Below are positions 35,037-44,120 of a DNA stretch of 64,000 bases, piece by piece; position 1 is the first letter of the stretch; every line of letters begins with the position of its first letter. A program made the position numbers and the translations under genes. The notes under the pieces were generated by a model. That model was not told the origin of the DNA. It did no database searches and saw only the letters and a list, made by a program, of their open reading frames with translations. This DNA is from BS750m-G57 sp964607575 (lineage in GTDB: Bacteria; Planctomycetota; Phycisphaerae; SM23-33): NCBI GenBank assembly GCA_964607575.1, contig CAZSLS010000009.1:8275-72274 (forward strand). The letters run 5' to 3'.

Positions 35037-37046
35037 ATGCCAGCCTATTTACGAAAGACAATTCCGGAGTTTCTGGCCACCAGCCAAGAAAGCATAGTGG
35101 GAGATCTGTGCAAGGGTGCAGCAGAGTCCGGCTTCTCTGAGGTGAAGATTGATCAAATAAAGGAATGGCAAGAAACCACGAGTCTGCTTCAACGCACACT
35201 TAATGATCTCTGCGGCAAACTGGATCAAGCACAGTCGTGGGGAATCCTTCTTGAGTACACAATCCCGTTGCGTCAGAAGCGAATTGACGCTGTTGTCCTC
35301 GTCGGGGATGTGATTCTTGTAATCGAATTCAAAGCTTCGAACAGACATGACGGATACGCTCGCCATCAAGTAGAAGATTACGCTTTGGACTTGCGTGATT
35401 TCCACGCTGAAAGCAATGGGCGAGTTATTGTGCCTATCTTAGTGGCCCGCACTGCGGAGATGGAACACCACTACACTGACGAAACATCCGAAGACGCGGT
35501 CCGCTCAGTAGTGCTCGCGAACGCCACTAATCTTGCCGATGCAATGCTGCAAGGCTTCAAGAGTAATTCATGCCTTGATCACACGACCATAGACCATGAA
35601 CTGTGGAACAAGTCCCGATACCAGCCTGTCCCAACGATTATTGAGGCAGCCCAGAGCTTGTACGGTGGTCACAGCGTTGGCGATATCCAGCATTCGCATG
35701 CCGATGCACACAATCTCAGTACGACCACAGAGAGTCTCGTCTCGGCTATTCGATACGCCCAGGAGAATCGACGCAAGGTTATCTGCTTCGTAACAGGAGT
35801 GCCTGGATCCGGCAAGACTTTGACCGGCTTGAACGCCGTTCATACGCCGGAACTGCTTGCCGAGAGAACATCAATTGGTTCTTTCCTTTCGGGGAATGGC
35901 CCTCTGGTGAAGATTGTGTCTGAAGCACTTGCACGTGATCAGCATTCTACTCATGGCGTGACCCTAGGTGAGGCGAGACGTGAAGTGAAGACCTTCATCC
36001 AGAATGTGCATGTCTTCATGCGTTTCTACGGTGAGGAGAATACGGAACAGACGCCTTCCGACAATGTCGTTGTTTTTGATGAAGCTCAACGTGCTTGGGA
36101 CGCCGACAAGGCCCGCAGGAAATGGAACCGTGATACCTCTGAGCCAGAAATGCTGTTTGAGATTATGGACAGGCGTGATGACTGGGCTGTGATCATTGCC
36201 CTCGTTGGCGGCGGACAGGAGATTCACGATGGTGAGGCGGGGCTGGCCGAATGGGGCCGTGCCATGACAAGAGGATTCTCCCACTGGGAAGCGCGTGTAT
36301 CGCCGCAAGTTCTATGCGGCGGAGTGAGTGTTGCTGGTAGCAAGTTATTTGAGGAAGCAATCCCATCAGGGGTTTCTGTCATCGAGGAGGATGCTCTTCA
36401 TCTGGCTGTATCGGTCCGGGCCTGTAAGGCCAGTAACGTCGCCAAATGGGTCAATACAATGCTTCGAGGCGATAGTACCTCAGCACAGCAGATCATGAGC
36501 ACCATTGGAGACTTTCCAATTCTGATTACAAGAGAATTGCCAGCCGTGCGAGACTGGCTTCAAAGCACAACACGTGGCACTCGCCGCTGTGGTTTAATCA
36601 CAAGTTCAGGGGCCTTGCGACTTCGCGCCCATGGCCTGGAAGCTTCCTCTGGTTTTCATGCAAGTTATCCGGTTGAACATTGGTTCCTCGGGCCAAGGAC
36701 AGATGTCAGATCGTCCTATCAACTCGAGGTTGCACTGACGGAATTCGAATGTCAGGGCCTTGAGTTAGATCGCGTGGGTATCTGCTGGGGAAGCGACTTC
36801 ACCCGGGATATGGTAAACAGCTCATGGAGACACCGACAGTTTAGAGGGGCCAATTGGCAGAACGTCAACAAAGAAGAGAACCGAGACTATCTCTTGAACA
36901 AGTATCGCGTGCTCCTGACACGAGCACGTGAAGCAATGGTTATCTGGATACCGGAAGGAGACCCAGATGATCCCACACGTGATCCGAAGATACTGAACGA
37001 CACGGCCGAATACCTCCGTGCCTGTGGTGTCAAAAAACTCTCTTGA
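35037..37046 (+). CDS. DUF2075-type ATPase/helicase with N-terminal PD-(D/E)XK nuclease-like domain
   Basis: 669 residues. Residues about 65-120 read LLEYTIPLRQKRIDAVVLVG and ILVIEFKAS, giving Asp84 with Glu97-x-Lys99: the D...ExK active site of PD-(D/E)XK nucleases. The SF1-like DUF2075 ATPase follows: Walker A GVPGSGKT (254-261), Walker B VVVFDEAQ (Asp348, Glu349), and late helicase motifs ECQGLELDRVGICWGSDF and NKYRVLLTRARE, where the last is motif VI. DUF2075 proteins recur in prokaryotic defence islands, and the XRE partner fits. DNA unwinding or cleavage is inferred. The base composition looks lower in GC than the flanking genes, as expected for acquired DNA. Confidence 0.88.
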   Translation: MPAYLRKTIPEFLATSQESIVGDLCKGAAESGFSEVKIDQIKEWQETTSLLQRTLNDLCGKLDQAQSWGILLEYTIPLRQKRIDAVVLVGDVILVIEFKASNRHDGYARHQVEDYALDLRDFHAESNGRVIVPILVARTAEMEHHYTDETSEDAVRSVVLANATNLADAMLQGFKSNSCLDHTTIDHELWNKSRYQPVPTIIEAAQSLYGGHSVGDIQHSHADAHNLSTTTESLVSAIRYAQENRRKVICFVTGVPGSGKTLTGLNAVHTPELLAERTSIGSFLSGNGPLVKIVSEALARDQHSTHGVTLGEARREVKTFIQNVHVFMRFYGEENTEQTPSDNVVVFDEAQRAWDADKARRKWNRDTSEPEMLFEIMDRRDDWAVIIALVGGGQEIHDGEAGLAEWGRAMTRGFSHWEARVSPQVLCGGVSVAGSKLFEEAIPSGVSVIEEDALHLAVSVRACKASNVAKWVNTMLRGDSTSAQQIMSTIGDFPILITRELPAVRDWLQSTTRGTRRCGLITSSGALRLRAHGLEASSGFHASYPVEHWFLGPRTDVRSSYQLEVALTEFECQGLELDRVGICWGSDFTRDMVNSSWRHRQFRGANWQNVNKEENRDYLLNKYRVLLTRAREAMVIWIPEGDPDDPTRDPKILNDTAEYLRACGVKKLS

Positions 37047-37411
37047 AGAGTAGTCGACCGTTCTGGCAAACCGTGCTATCCGTGTCATCCGTGGCAGAAG
37101 CCGTAGACGTTTGCCGTGGCTTACCTTTGTGTCCCCCGATGTGCTTCGGGACTTCCGCTTCGCTCCAGCTTTGTGGCAAGAGCCGTAGCCGTTTGCCGTA
37201 ACTACCCCCCCCAGATCGCCCTTGCACCGGGCCCCGCACAGGATACAATTACGGTTGGAGTTCCGCGACCCCGATGTGCTTCGGGACGGGGAGTGAGGGT
37301 ATCCAGGACACCGCGGGAGCCCTGCAGCGAAATATCCACTATATGGCGTGCGTTATTGCTTAAGCAGGGAAAAACCCGGAATCGATACTAACCCCAGGAA
37401 AGGATCAACAC
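37047..37411. other. Gene-free gap with degenerate repeats
   Basis: No gene is supported in these 365 bases. There are two related 27-bp copies at 37091-37117 and 37173-37199 (three differences), and two identical hairpins, CCCGATGTGCTTCGGG, at 37135-37150 and 37270-37285. A C-run lies near 37205. The start of the following gene and its ribosome site begin at about 37396. Confidence 0.7.
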
Positions 37412-38656
37412 GTGGAAAACCAGAAGAGTAAACCTACAAAGGACCGGGGCACGGCCCTGGGTCGAAGAACGTTCCTGAAAGCGGCCGCAGGCGCCGCGGC
37501 GCTACCGTACTTTATCCCGGGCTCGGCGCTGGGGAAAGACGGTAAGACCGCGCCGAGTAACCGTATCGTGATGGCCGGTATCGGCATCGGTAATATGGGG
37601 CGGGGCGACCAGCGTGCATTCCTGAATCGCGGCGATGTCCAGTATGTGGGCATGTGCGACGTGAGAAAGAACGTTCGCGACGGTATGAAAAACAGCGTGG
37701 ACAGGAAGTACAAGAACAAGGACTGCAAAGTCTACAACGACTACCGCGAAATCATGGTCCGCGATGACATCGACGCGGTGCATTGCGCGACACCGGACCA
37801 CTGGCACGCGATCATGGTAATCGATGCATGCCGCAACGGAAAGGACATCTACTGCCAGAAGCCCGAGACCAAGACGCTCCGCGAAGGCAAGCTGATGATC
37901 GAGGCGGCCAGGCGTTACAATCGCGTCGTATCCGGCGGCAGCCAGCGCGTGATGGGGGATTACCGGCGCGTGGTCAACCCATGCTGGAACGGTGACAAGG
38001 GCAAGATCAAGTCGATCAACGTTAACGTCGGCCCGTTCCCCAAGGAATGCAACAAGAAGGGCGAGGCGATCCCCGCCGGATTCGACTGGGACATGTGGTT
38101 GGGACCGGCACCCTGGGCGCCGTACCACCCCCACCGCTGCAGCGGTAGTTTCAGCATCAACGGAACATCCTGGCGGTCGTTCAAAGATTACTCAGGCGGC
38201 GGAATGACCGACTGGGGCGCACACCACTTCGGCGGCGCTACGTTCGCCATTGACGTACGCGAATTCGAGCCCGAGGAAGTCATCTTCCATAACGAAAATG
38301 GCAAGAAGTGGGCGACCTGCCGCTTCCCCAACGGAAAGATGATTCATCACCAGCACCCGGGCCAGGGCAACCTGCACGTGATAGGCACGAAGGAAAAAAT
38401 CCCCTCCAAGCCCATCCCCAAGTACTCCGGAACCGGCGGAATCTACGGTGACTTCATCGACTGCGTCAAGACGCGCAAAAGACCCTTCCGCGACATCGAA
38501 TTCGCTGTCCACACCGCAACCGTCTGCCACCTCTTCCTTGCTGCATACGAACTGGAACGGTCGCTGAAGTGGGACACGGTAAAGCAGCAGTTCACAGGCG
38601 ACGACGAAGCCAACCGCCTGGTCGACGTTGTCAGAAGAGAGCCCTGGGTAATCTAA
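37412..38656 (+). CDS. Tat-exported Gfo/Idh/MocA oxidoreductase
   Basis: 414 residues from a GTG at 37412, with GGAAAGGA 10 bases upstream. Twin-arginine signal GRRTFLKAAAGAAALPYF; Rossmann loop IVMAGIGIGNMGRGDQRAFL; catalytic-lysine segment IYCQKPETKTLREGKLMIEA; and VVSGGSQRVMGDYRRVV. It is of the same CQKP type as the enzyme at 31143-32498. Probably exported with its cofactor and acting on sugar-like compounds outside the cytoplasm. The exported HEAT protein follows after 33 bases. Confidence 0.93.
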   Translation: MENQKSKPTKDRGTALGRRTFLKAAAGAAALPYFIPGSALGKDGKTAPSNRIVMAGIGIGNMGRGDQRAFLNRGDVQYVGMCDVRKNVRDGMKNSVDRKYKNKDCKVYNDYREIMVRDDIDAVHCATPDHWHAIMVIDACRNGKDIYCQKPETKTLREGKLMIEAARRYNRVVSGGSQRVMGDYRRVVNPCWNGDKGKIKSINVNVGPFPKECNKKGEAIPAGFDWDMWLGPAPWAPYHPHRCSGSFSINGTSWRSFKDYSGGGMTDWGAHHFGGATFAIDVREFEPEEVIFHNENGKKWATCRFPNGKMIHHQHPGQGNLHVIGTKEKIPSKPIPKYSGTGGIYGDFIDCVKTRKRPFRDIEFAVHTATVCHLFLAAYELERSLKWDTVKQQFTGDDEANRLVDVVRREPWVI

Positions 38657-38689
38657 AAAAACGATAGTTTCAACAAGGAGACTTGAATT

Positions 38690-39508
38690 ATGACGAACAA
38701 GAGAATTGCAACAATGACGCTGGCGGCCGGAGCGGTCGCCGCAGTCGCTGACCAGGCCGCCGCCGCCAAAAAGAAAAAGGCCCCCGCCAAGAAAGGCCCC
38801 GCCACACTGGATGAGGCATTAGCACTGCTCAAGACTTATGACTGGGGCGAAAAGCGCAGCTTCCTGAACCTGATCGACAAGGCGGTCATCGCCACGCACG
38901 GCGATGCGGCAGGACGCAAGAAACTGGAAAAGAGCCTCGTCGACGCACTTACCGGCAAGATCTCACGATCCGCACAGGACTTTATCTGCCGCAGGCTGAG
39001 AGTCATCGGCACGGCGAGCAGCGTCAAGGCACTAGCCGCTCTTCTTGCCGACGAGGAGACCTCGGCCATCGCACGCTTCGCCCTGGCAGACATCTCCGAC
39101 GATTCAGCGGTCGATGCGCTGCGGGCCGCGCTGCCGAAGGTAAGCAGCAAGATCAAACCGGGCATTATCGGTTCGCTGGGCATGCGTCGCGACAAGAAGA
39201 GCACCGCGGCGATCGCCAAGTTACTCGGCGACTCCGATATCCTGGTCGCCCGCGCCGCTGCACGCGCGCTGGCGTTGATCGGCACGACGGCTGCGGCCAG
39301 GGCACTGAGCGCCTGTGCCAAGAAAGCACCCGCCAAGCTGAAGATGAACGTCTCCGACGCATGCCTGGTCTGTGCCGAGCAGTTGCTGGCCGACGGCGAG
39401 AAAACCGCTGCGATAGCCATGTACAACGGGCTCAAGGGCGCCGATCAGTCCAAGCACGTCAAGGTTGCGGCCATGAAAGGACTGCTGACCGCGGCGTCCA
39501 AGAAGTAA
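38690..39508 (+). CDS. Exported HEAT-repeat protein, short
   Basis: 272 residues with AAGGAG upstream of the ATG. Signal-like N-terminus (MTLAAGAVAAVADQAAA) followed by a Lys/Ala/Pro-rich linker. The remainder is a HEAT/PBS-lyase solenoid: repeats such as SVKALAALLADEETSAIARFALADISDDSAVDALRAAL and STAAIAKLLGDSDILVARAAARALALIGTTAAARAL. These are protein-binding scaffolds. It lies 33 bases after the Gfo/Idh/MocA gene and may be read with it. Confidence 0.82.
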   Translation: MTNKRIATMTLAAGAVAAVADQAAAAKKKKAPAKKGPATLDEALALLKTYDWGEKRSFLNLIDKAVIATHGDAAGRKKLEKSLVDALTGKISRSAQDFICRRLRVIGTASSVKALAALLADEETSAIARFALADISDDSAVDALRAALPKVSSKIKPGIIGSLGMRRDKKSTAAIAKLLGDSDILVARAAARALALIGTTAAARALSACAKKAPAKLKMNVSDACLVCAEQLLADGEKTAAIAMYNGLKGADQSKHVKVAAMKGLLTAASKK

Positions 39509-39660
39509 AACCGCGCAGAGATGCGTGAAAAGACTTTTTTGAGCAGGTGATCAGGTGAGCAGTAGACCGCAGGCGAGCTAAGTGTTCGACGGTCATGCTA
39601 AAGGCGTACCTTCTGTGGTTGCCGTTTCACCTGTCACCTGCTCTACCGCTCGCCTGCTCT

Positions 39661-39701
39661 GTGTGTGACCAGTTTTTCCCCCGGAAAAACTGGCCACACA
39701 C
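39661..39701. repeat. Long hairpin between the two HEAT genes
   Basis: The arms 39661-39679 and 39683-39701 pair along their length around a 3-base loop with one mismatch; the core is CCAGTTTTTCC / GGAAAAACTGG. The flanks (39541-39660) hold several copies of GAGCAGGTGA in both orientations. It may end transcription from the first HEAT gene or be a short mobile palindrome. Confidence 0.85.
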
Positions 39702-39734
39702 GCCGGTGCGGGCTCTTCAACAAAAGACAAAATC

Positions 39735-41102
39735 ATGAAGCCCAGCAATACACGATATGCCAACGGCCTTATTCTCGCCGCCGTCCTGCTGTCGGTCGGT
39801 TTCGCCCCATTTCTGACCGGCGTTGCGCGCGCCGCCGACAACGAGGTGGTCGATATGATCGTCGAGTTGCTCAGCGGCTCGGACAACGACATGCGCGTTA
39901 TGGCGATCCAGCAGATTCGTGAAAAAGTTCCAGGCAAGGACGCGACCCTGCGTTTCGTCGCGCTGCTGGACAAACTCCCGGGCGACCTGCAGATCAAGCT
40001 GATCGATGCACTGGGCGCCCGCGGCGATATCGCCGCACGACCGGCGATTCTTAAAATGCTTAACAGCAAGACCCCTGCCATGCGCGTCACGGCCGCCAGC
40101 GCCCTGTCCGGCGTAGCGAGTCCCGATGATATTCCCGTACTGGCGAAGCTGGCGGCGAGGGGGTCGGACCCCGAAAAAAACGCCGCCAGGAACACCCTCC
40201 GAAAGCTTCGCGGCGACAAGATGAACGCCGCGATGACCGAGGCCCTGAAAAACGCCGACACAAAGACGAAAACCGAACTGATTACCGCGCTAACTGACCT
40301 TAACGTGAAGACCTCATTGCCCGTAGTGCTCGAAAGCGTCGATGATTCCGACCTGGCGGTGAGGCTGGCGGTACTCAGCGCGCTTCGCGCCATGGCGGAT
40401 GAAAACTACACCGCGGTGCTCGTAAAACGTCTCACATCGGCAAAGGACAAAACAGAACGCAGGAAGGCGGCGCTGGCGTTGCTGTCCGTGTGCGGACGTG
40501 GCAAAACGAAATGCGCCGAAGCCGTGATTGCCGGGTTTGACGGCTCCGACGCGACGACACGCATTCTCCTGATGCGAGTCCTGACTGAAGCCGGCGGGCC
40601 AAAATCCCTGAACGAGATTGTCACCCGCTTGAAAGACGATGACAAAGCCGTCAGTACGGCGGCGTTGCGAGTACTGACCGGTTGGCCCGACCGCGGCGCC
40701 ACTGTCCACCTGAAGAAACTGGCGGGCGACGTCAAGAATCTGAGGAATCATATTCTGGCGATCCGCGGTATGGTCCGGTTGGCCGGTCCGGGAAAGGACC
40801 GTCCCGCGGACCTCGCGACGTTGAGCGAAGCGATGAAGCTGGCCACGCGCAAGGAAGAGAAGGTCCTGGTGCTGGGCACTCTCGGTACGATCCCGACGTT
40901 GGAATCGCTGACCCAGGTTGCGGCCGCCATGGACACACCCGCGCTGGCGGAAGACGCGTGCCTGGCCGCAGTGCTGATTTCCGAAAAGATCACCGGAGGC
41001 GACAAGGCCCGGGTGCGGGCGGTGATGCAGAAGGTGGTCAAGACCGTCAAGAACGAAAAGACGCTGGCCAGGGCGAAGAAGCTGCTTGCTGCTGACCGGT
41101 GA
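39735..41102 (+). CDS. Exported HEAT-repeat protein, long
   Basis: 455 residues with signal peptide GLILAAVLLSVGFAPFLTGVARA. The mature chain is a HEAT solenoid of about ten repeats, for example VVDMIVELLSGSDNDMRVMAIQQIREKV, AARPAILKMLNSKTPAMRVTAASALSGV and DDIPVLAKLAARGSDPEKNAARNTLRKL. No catalytic domain is seen. Probably a periplasmic scaffold; similar exported HEAT proteins are numerous in planctomycetes. It is separated from the shorter HEAT gene by the 39.66 kb hairpin. Confidence 0.85.
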   Translation: MKPSNTRYANGLILAAVLLSVGFAPFLTGVARAADNEVVDMIVELLSGSDNDMRVMAIQQIREKVPGKDATLRFVALLDKLPGDLQIKLIDALGARGDIAARPAILKMLNSKTPAMRVTAASALSGVASPDDIPVLAKLAARGSDPEKNAARNTLRKLRGDKMNAAMTEALKNADTKTKTELITALTDLNVKTSLPVVLESVDDSDLAVRLAVLSALRAMADENYTAVLVKRLTSAKDKTERRKAALALLSVCGRGKTKCAEAVIAGFDGSDATTRILLMRVLTEAGGPKSLNEIVTRLKDDDKAVSTAALRVLTGWPDRGATVHLKKLAGDVKNLRNHILAIRGMVRLAGPGKDRPADLATLSEAMKLATRKEEKVLVLGTLGTIPTLESLTQVAAAMDTPALAEDACLAAVLISEKITGGDKARVRAVMQKVVKTVKNEKTLARAKKLLAADR

Positions 41103-41189
41103 CCGGTAACGGCTCCCGGGGGAGTACTTTGAACTCCCAGAGTGAGTAACCGAATTGCCAAACGCCTGGGAAACGGATACCTTCTGGTT

Positions 41190-42494
41190 ATGCGGCCGAA
41201 GAGTATATGGCTTGTTGGTGTCGCTCTGCTGTGCACTACCTCGTCTGGATGGGCGAAGGAGTGGTACGTGTCGACCGGCGGTAAGGTCGATGGTGACGGC
41301 AGCGTTAAGCGGGCCTGGGATTTGGCGTCTGCTCTGGGTGGGCGGAAAGAGATTCGCCCGGGGGATACTGTCTGGATCGGCGGGGGGACTTACAAGTTTG
41401 GCGATCGCAAGTTGGGGTCGGCAGGTTACGAGGTGAAGTTGGTCGGGGCGAAGGGCAAGCCGATTGTTGTTCGTGGGGTTGCGGGGAAGCGTGTGACGAT
41501 TGACGGGGGGCTTTCGGTTCGCGCACCATCGGATTATCTGTGGATTCGCGATCTTGAGATTGTGGTCTCTGAGAATCTGCCCGGCGGTCCGTCGCGGGTG
41601 CTGAGCGAGGGCGGTTCGCATCCGAAGAGTTACGCTCGCCCCTGGGGCGGACTGAACGTCTATACGGGGCGGGAGTGCAAGTTCATTAACCTGGTAATCC
41701 ACGATAACGCCCAGGGTATAAGCTGGTGGAAGGGCTCGACCGACAGCGAAGTTTACGGGTGCATCGTTTACGATAACGGTTGGAAGGGACCCGATCGCGG
41801 GCATGGGCACGCGATCTACACCCAGAACGCCGAAGGCGTCAAGACGATCTCCGACTGCATCATGACCGGCGGGTACGGGCAGACGATGCATGCGTACGGC
41901 TCGAAACGCGCGTGGGTGGACAACTATTTTATTACGGGCAATATTGCGTATGCCGGGGCGCGGTTTCTGGTCGGCGGCGGGCGTCCGAGCAAGGGGATCA
42001 GGGTGACCGAAAACATGCTGCACGGGGTGTCGATGCAGATCGGATACAACGCCCCGCATAACGAGGACTGCCTCGTGCGGGACAACGTTATCATCGACGG
42101 TGCATTGAGCATCGTGCGGTACAAGAAGGTGGTCCGGTCCGGGAACCTGGTGGTGGCGCCGCCGGCGCCGCGGCCGGCGGATGCGCCGGGGCGAGTGATC
42201 GTGCGGGGCAATAAGTACGATGCGAACAGGGCGCACGTTGCGATATTCAACTGGGCGCAGAAGGACAGCGTTTTGGTAAAGGCCGGGCCTGTCAGAGATA
42301 TTCAACCAAAGACGCCGAAAGGCGCGCGGACATATTTAAGACAATTCCTGAAGCGTGGTAGTCCATATCGGCTGATGGACCCGCAGAACTTCTACGGTAA
42401 GCCGTTACTGAAGGGCACCTACGACGGTAAGGCGATAAAAGTACCAATGAAGGGCCGCAAGTTCGCGGCGTTTGTTCTGATACGTCGGGTTTAA
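41190..42494 (+). CDS. Secreted right-handed parallel beta-helix protein
   Basis: 434 residues from the ATG at 41190, which opens straight into a signal peptide (SIWLVGVALLCTTSSGWA); a GTG at 41142 would add 16 residues. The mature start EWYVSTGGKVDGDGSVKRAWDLASAL...IRPGDTVWIGGGTY is the common opening of pectate-lyase-like beta-helix proteins, and short PbH1-type repeats follow (LWIRDLEIVVSEN, KFINLVIHDNAQGISWW, SEVYGCIVYDNG). A polysaccharide lyase or carbohydrate-binding role is likely, but no catalytic residues can be named. Confidence 0.82.
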   Translation: MRPKSIWLVGVALLCTTSSGWAKEWYVSTGGKVDGDGSVKRAWDLASALGGRKEIRPGDTVWIGGGTYKFGDRKLGSAGYEVKLVGAKGKPIVVRGVAGKRVTIDGGLSVRAPSDYLWIRDLEIVVSENLPGGPSRVLSEGGSHPKSYARPWGGLNVYTGRECKFINLVIHDNAQGISWWKGSTDSEVYGCIVYDNGWKGPDRGHGHAIYTQNAEGVKTISDCIMTGGYGQTMHAYGSKRAWVDNYFITGNIAYAGARFLVGGGRPSKGIRVTENMLHGVSMQIGYNAPHNEDCLVRDNVIIDGALSIVRYKKVVRSGNLVVAPPAPRPADAPGRVIVRGNKYDANRAHVAIFNWAQKDSVLVKAGPVRDIQPKTPKGARTYLRQFLKRGSPYRLMDPQNFYGKPLLKGTYDGKAIKVPMKGRKFAAFVLIRRV

Positions 42495-42499
42495 GCTGC

Positions 42500-43942
42500 C
42501 TACTTGTCCTTTGTGGGATCTGAGACTCTGCCCATGAACAGGATGGCGCCTGTTTGGTTGTGTTGGATCAGAAAGATGAACGGTCGGTCGGCGCGGACTT
42601 CGGGGAGGACTCTCGCGGATTTGCGTTCCATTATTACGGCCGTTGCGGCGGCGGCTTCTGTACCCTGTTCGTTGACGTCGACGAACGCCTTGTGGACGAC
42701 CTTGGATATGAAGAGATCCGTCCGCCCGTTCATACCGGAGAAGTCCGCGCTGGAACCGAACGCGTCGCGCATGCCCAGTTCCTTGAGTACTTTCGATAGT
42801 TCGAACGAATCGGTCACGGTGAACTTCGGCATGAAGAGGCGGATTTCCTGCGGTACGGCGGCCAGCAGCCAGCGGCGGATCATCATGTGGCAGAGTAATC
42901 GGCGGATCCTGATCATCTCGGCGGCGCCGGCTTTTACAGGCAGGATCAGGAGCATCGACAGCGCCTTGCCCTTGTACGGAAGAACGATCATTGAGACGTC
43001 TGAGTTGCGGAAGTATCGGACCTTGCCCTTGCGAGACATCATGGGGGTCTGGACCCTCTTGCCCGACAGCAGCGTGAACGGGGCGTCTTTGGTGAGGTCC
43101 TTGTCGAACTCCTCGGCCCAGTCGCCCTTGAAGTAGACCGCGTTTGTAAGGACCAATCGCGTCCTCCTGCCGAGTACGCCCTTTGCGATGAGATCGAGAA
43201 TTTTCTTCTCGGTTTCCCTGGCGACCCAGGCGTTTATGGTCGCCCGGGCGCCTTCGGCGCTGGCGACGTAGTCAACTTCCGACAGGGGCGCGCCGTAGAA
43301 GTCCTTCGTGACCGCCAGGAAGCTTTTCTGCCACGCGTATCCCTTCTGGCCCCAGAGCGAGTTGGCGGAGCGAAGTGTCCAACCGGGCTGCCTGGGTGCG
43401 TAGACTTGCTTCAGGAAGTCCCGGTACGCGCGGTGGATCGAGGTGTCGGGCCCTTCGATGACGATATTCCGCCCGCCGTCGGGCCCGAATTTGGGCTTGG
43501 GCAGGCCTTTGATCCGTGCCGGCGAGAGGTCCGGATCGAGCCGGATGATATCGTCGAGCCTTGGCTTGCGAGAACCGATGGGTTTCCTGATCGCGGTCCG
43601 CGGGAAACCGAGCGCGGCGTACATCTGGCTGGCTGTGCGGTTGCGGGCGCCGGCGTAGGTCATCGACAACGCCGCGTGGATGCTGCCCGGCGAGAAGAAC
43701 ACATTGCCCTCTTCAGCCGCCAGTTTGCGATAAACGCCTATGGCGAACGTGTTTGCGGCTCGGGGGATTGTCGTGGCGGAGGTCTTCGCGGTCGTGGAGA
43801 CCGGTTTGCCCGACGTAAAGTCCGGTATTTTCGGTTTGCGGCCGAAATCCTCCCCGAAGGCGGGATTAGCGAGTATCGCCGCGATTACCATCATCGCGAT
43901 CAGCAGTTTTCCAGACGTGCGGGAGTTCAGTGATTCGCTCAT
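42500..43942 (-). CDS. Serpin (secreted serine protease inhibitor)
   Basis: 480 residues from the ATG at 43942; AAAGGAG is 8 bases upstream, while the ATG at 43948 is too close. Signal peptide LLIAMMVIAAILANPAFG. Serpin landmarks: FFSPGSIHAALSMTYAGARNRTASQM, NAVYFKGDW, VVHKAFVDVNEQGTEAAAAT (breach and hinge) and PFIFLIQHNQTGAILFMGRVSDP at the C-terminus. The hinge EQGTEAAAAT is the form required for loop insertion, so it should be inhibitory. Counting from Glu-P17 puts P1-P1' at Lys-Ser (ERK-S), predicting a trypsin-like target. There is a linker insert after residue 150. Bacterial serpins are scattered and rare. Confidence 0.93.
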   Translation of the reverse strand: MSESLNSRTSGKLLIAMMVIAAILANPAFGEDFGRKPKIPDFTSGKPVSTTAKTSATTIPRAANTFAIGVYRKLAAEEGNVFFSPGSIHAALSMTYAGARNRTASQMYAALGFPRTAIRKPIGSRKPRLDDIIRLDPDLSPARIKGLPKPKFGPDGGRNIVIEGPDTSIHRAYRDFLKQVYAPRQPGWTLRSANSLWGQKGYAWQKSFLAVTKDFYGAPLSEVDYVASAEGARATINAWVARETEKKILDLIAKGVLGRRTRLVLTNAVYFKGDWAEEFDKDLTKDAPFTLLSGKRVQTPMMSRKGKVRYFRNSDVSMIVLPYKGKALSMLLILPVKAGAAEMIRIRRLLCHMMIRRWLLAAVPQEIRLFMPKFTVTDSFELSKVLKELGMRDAFGSSADFSGMNGRTDLFISKVVHKAFVDVNEQGTEAAAATAVIMERKSARVLPEVRADRPFIFLIQHNQTGAILFMGRVSDPTKDK

Positions 43943-44120
43943 TTCCATGGCTCCTTTCCATTGAGGGCGAGTGGGAAGTTGGGCTGCTATCCAGCCGGTT
44001 CAATTATAGGCAATTGGTCGGCAAAGATCGATTTCCTGCCCGGTTAAAGTGGATATTCCAATGCGCCTCGGTACAGAGTGAATTGTACTCTGTAGATGGG
44101 AGAAGGCGCAAGGTATACGT

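Noticed and set aside
37091..37199. 27-bp repeat pair as a tandem CRISPR-like or attachment site
   Set aside because: Only two copies with three differences, no integrase or recombinase nearby.
40314..42305. 663-codon antisense frame
   Set aside because: Spans the HEAT and beta-helix genes; the Arg/Pro/His-rich text is typical of a reversed GC-rich gene.
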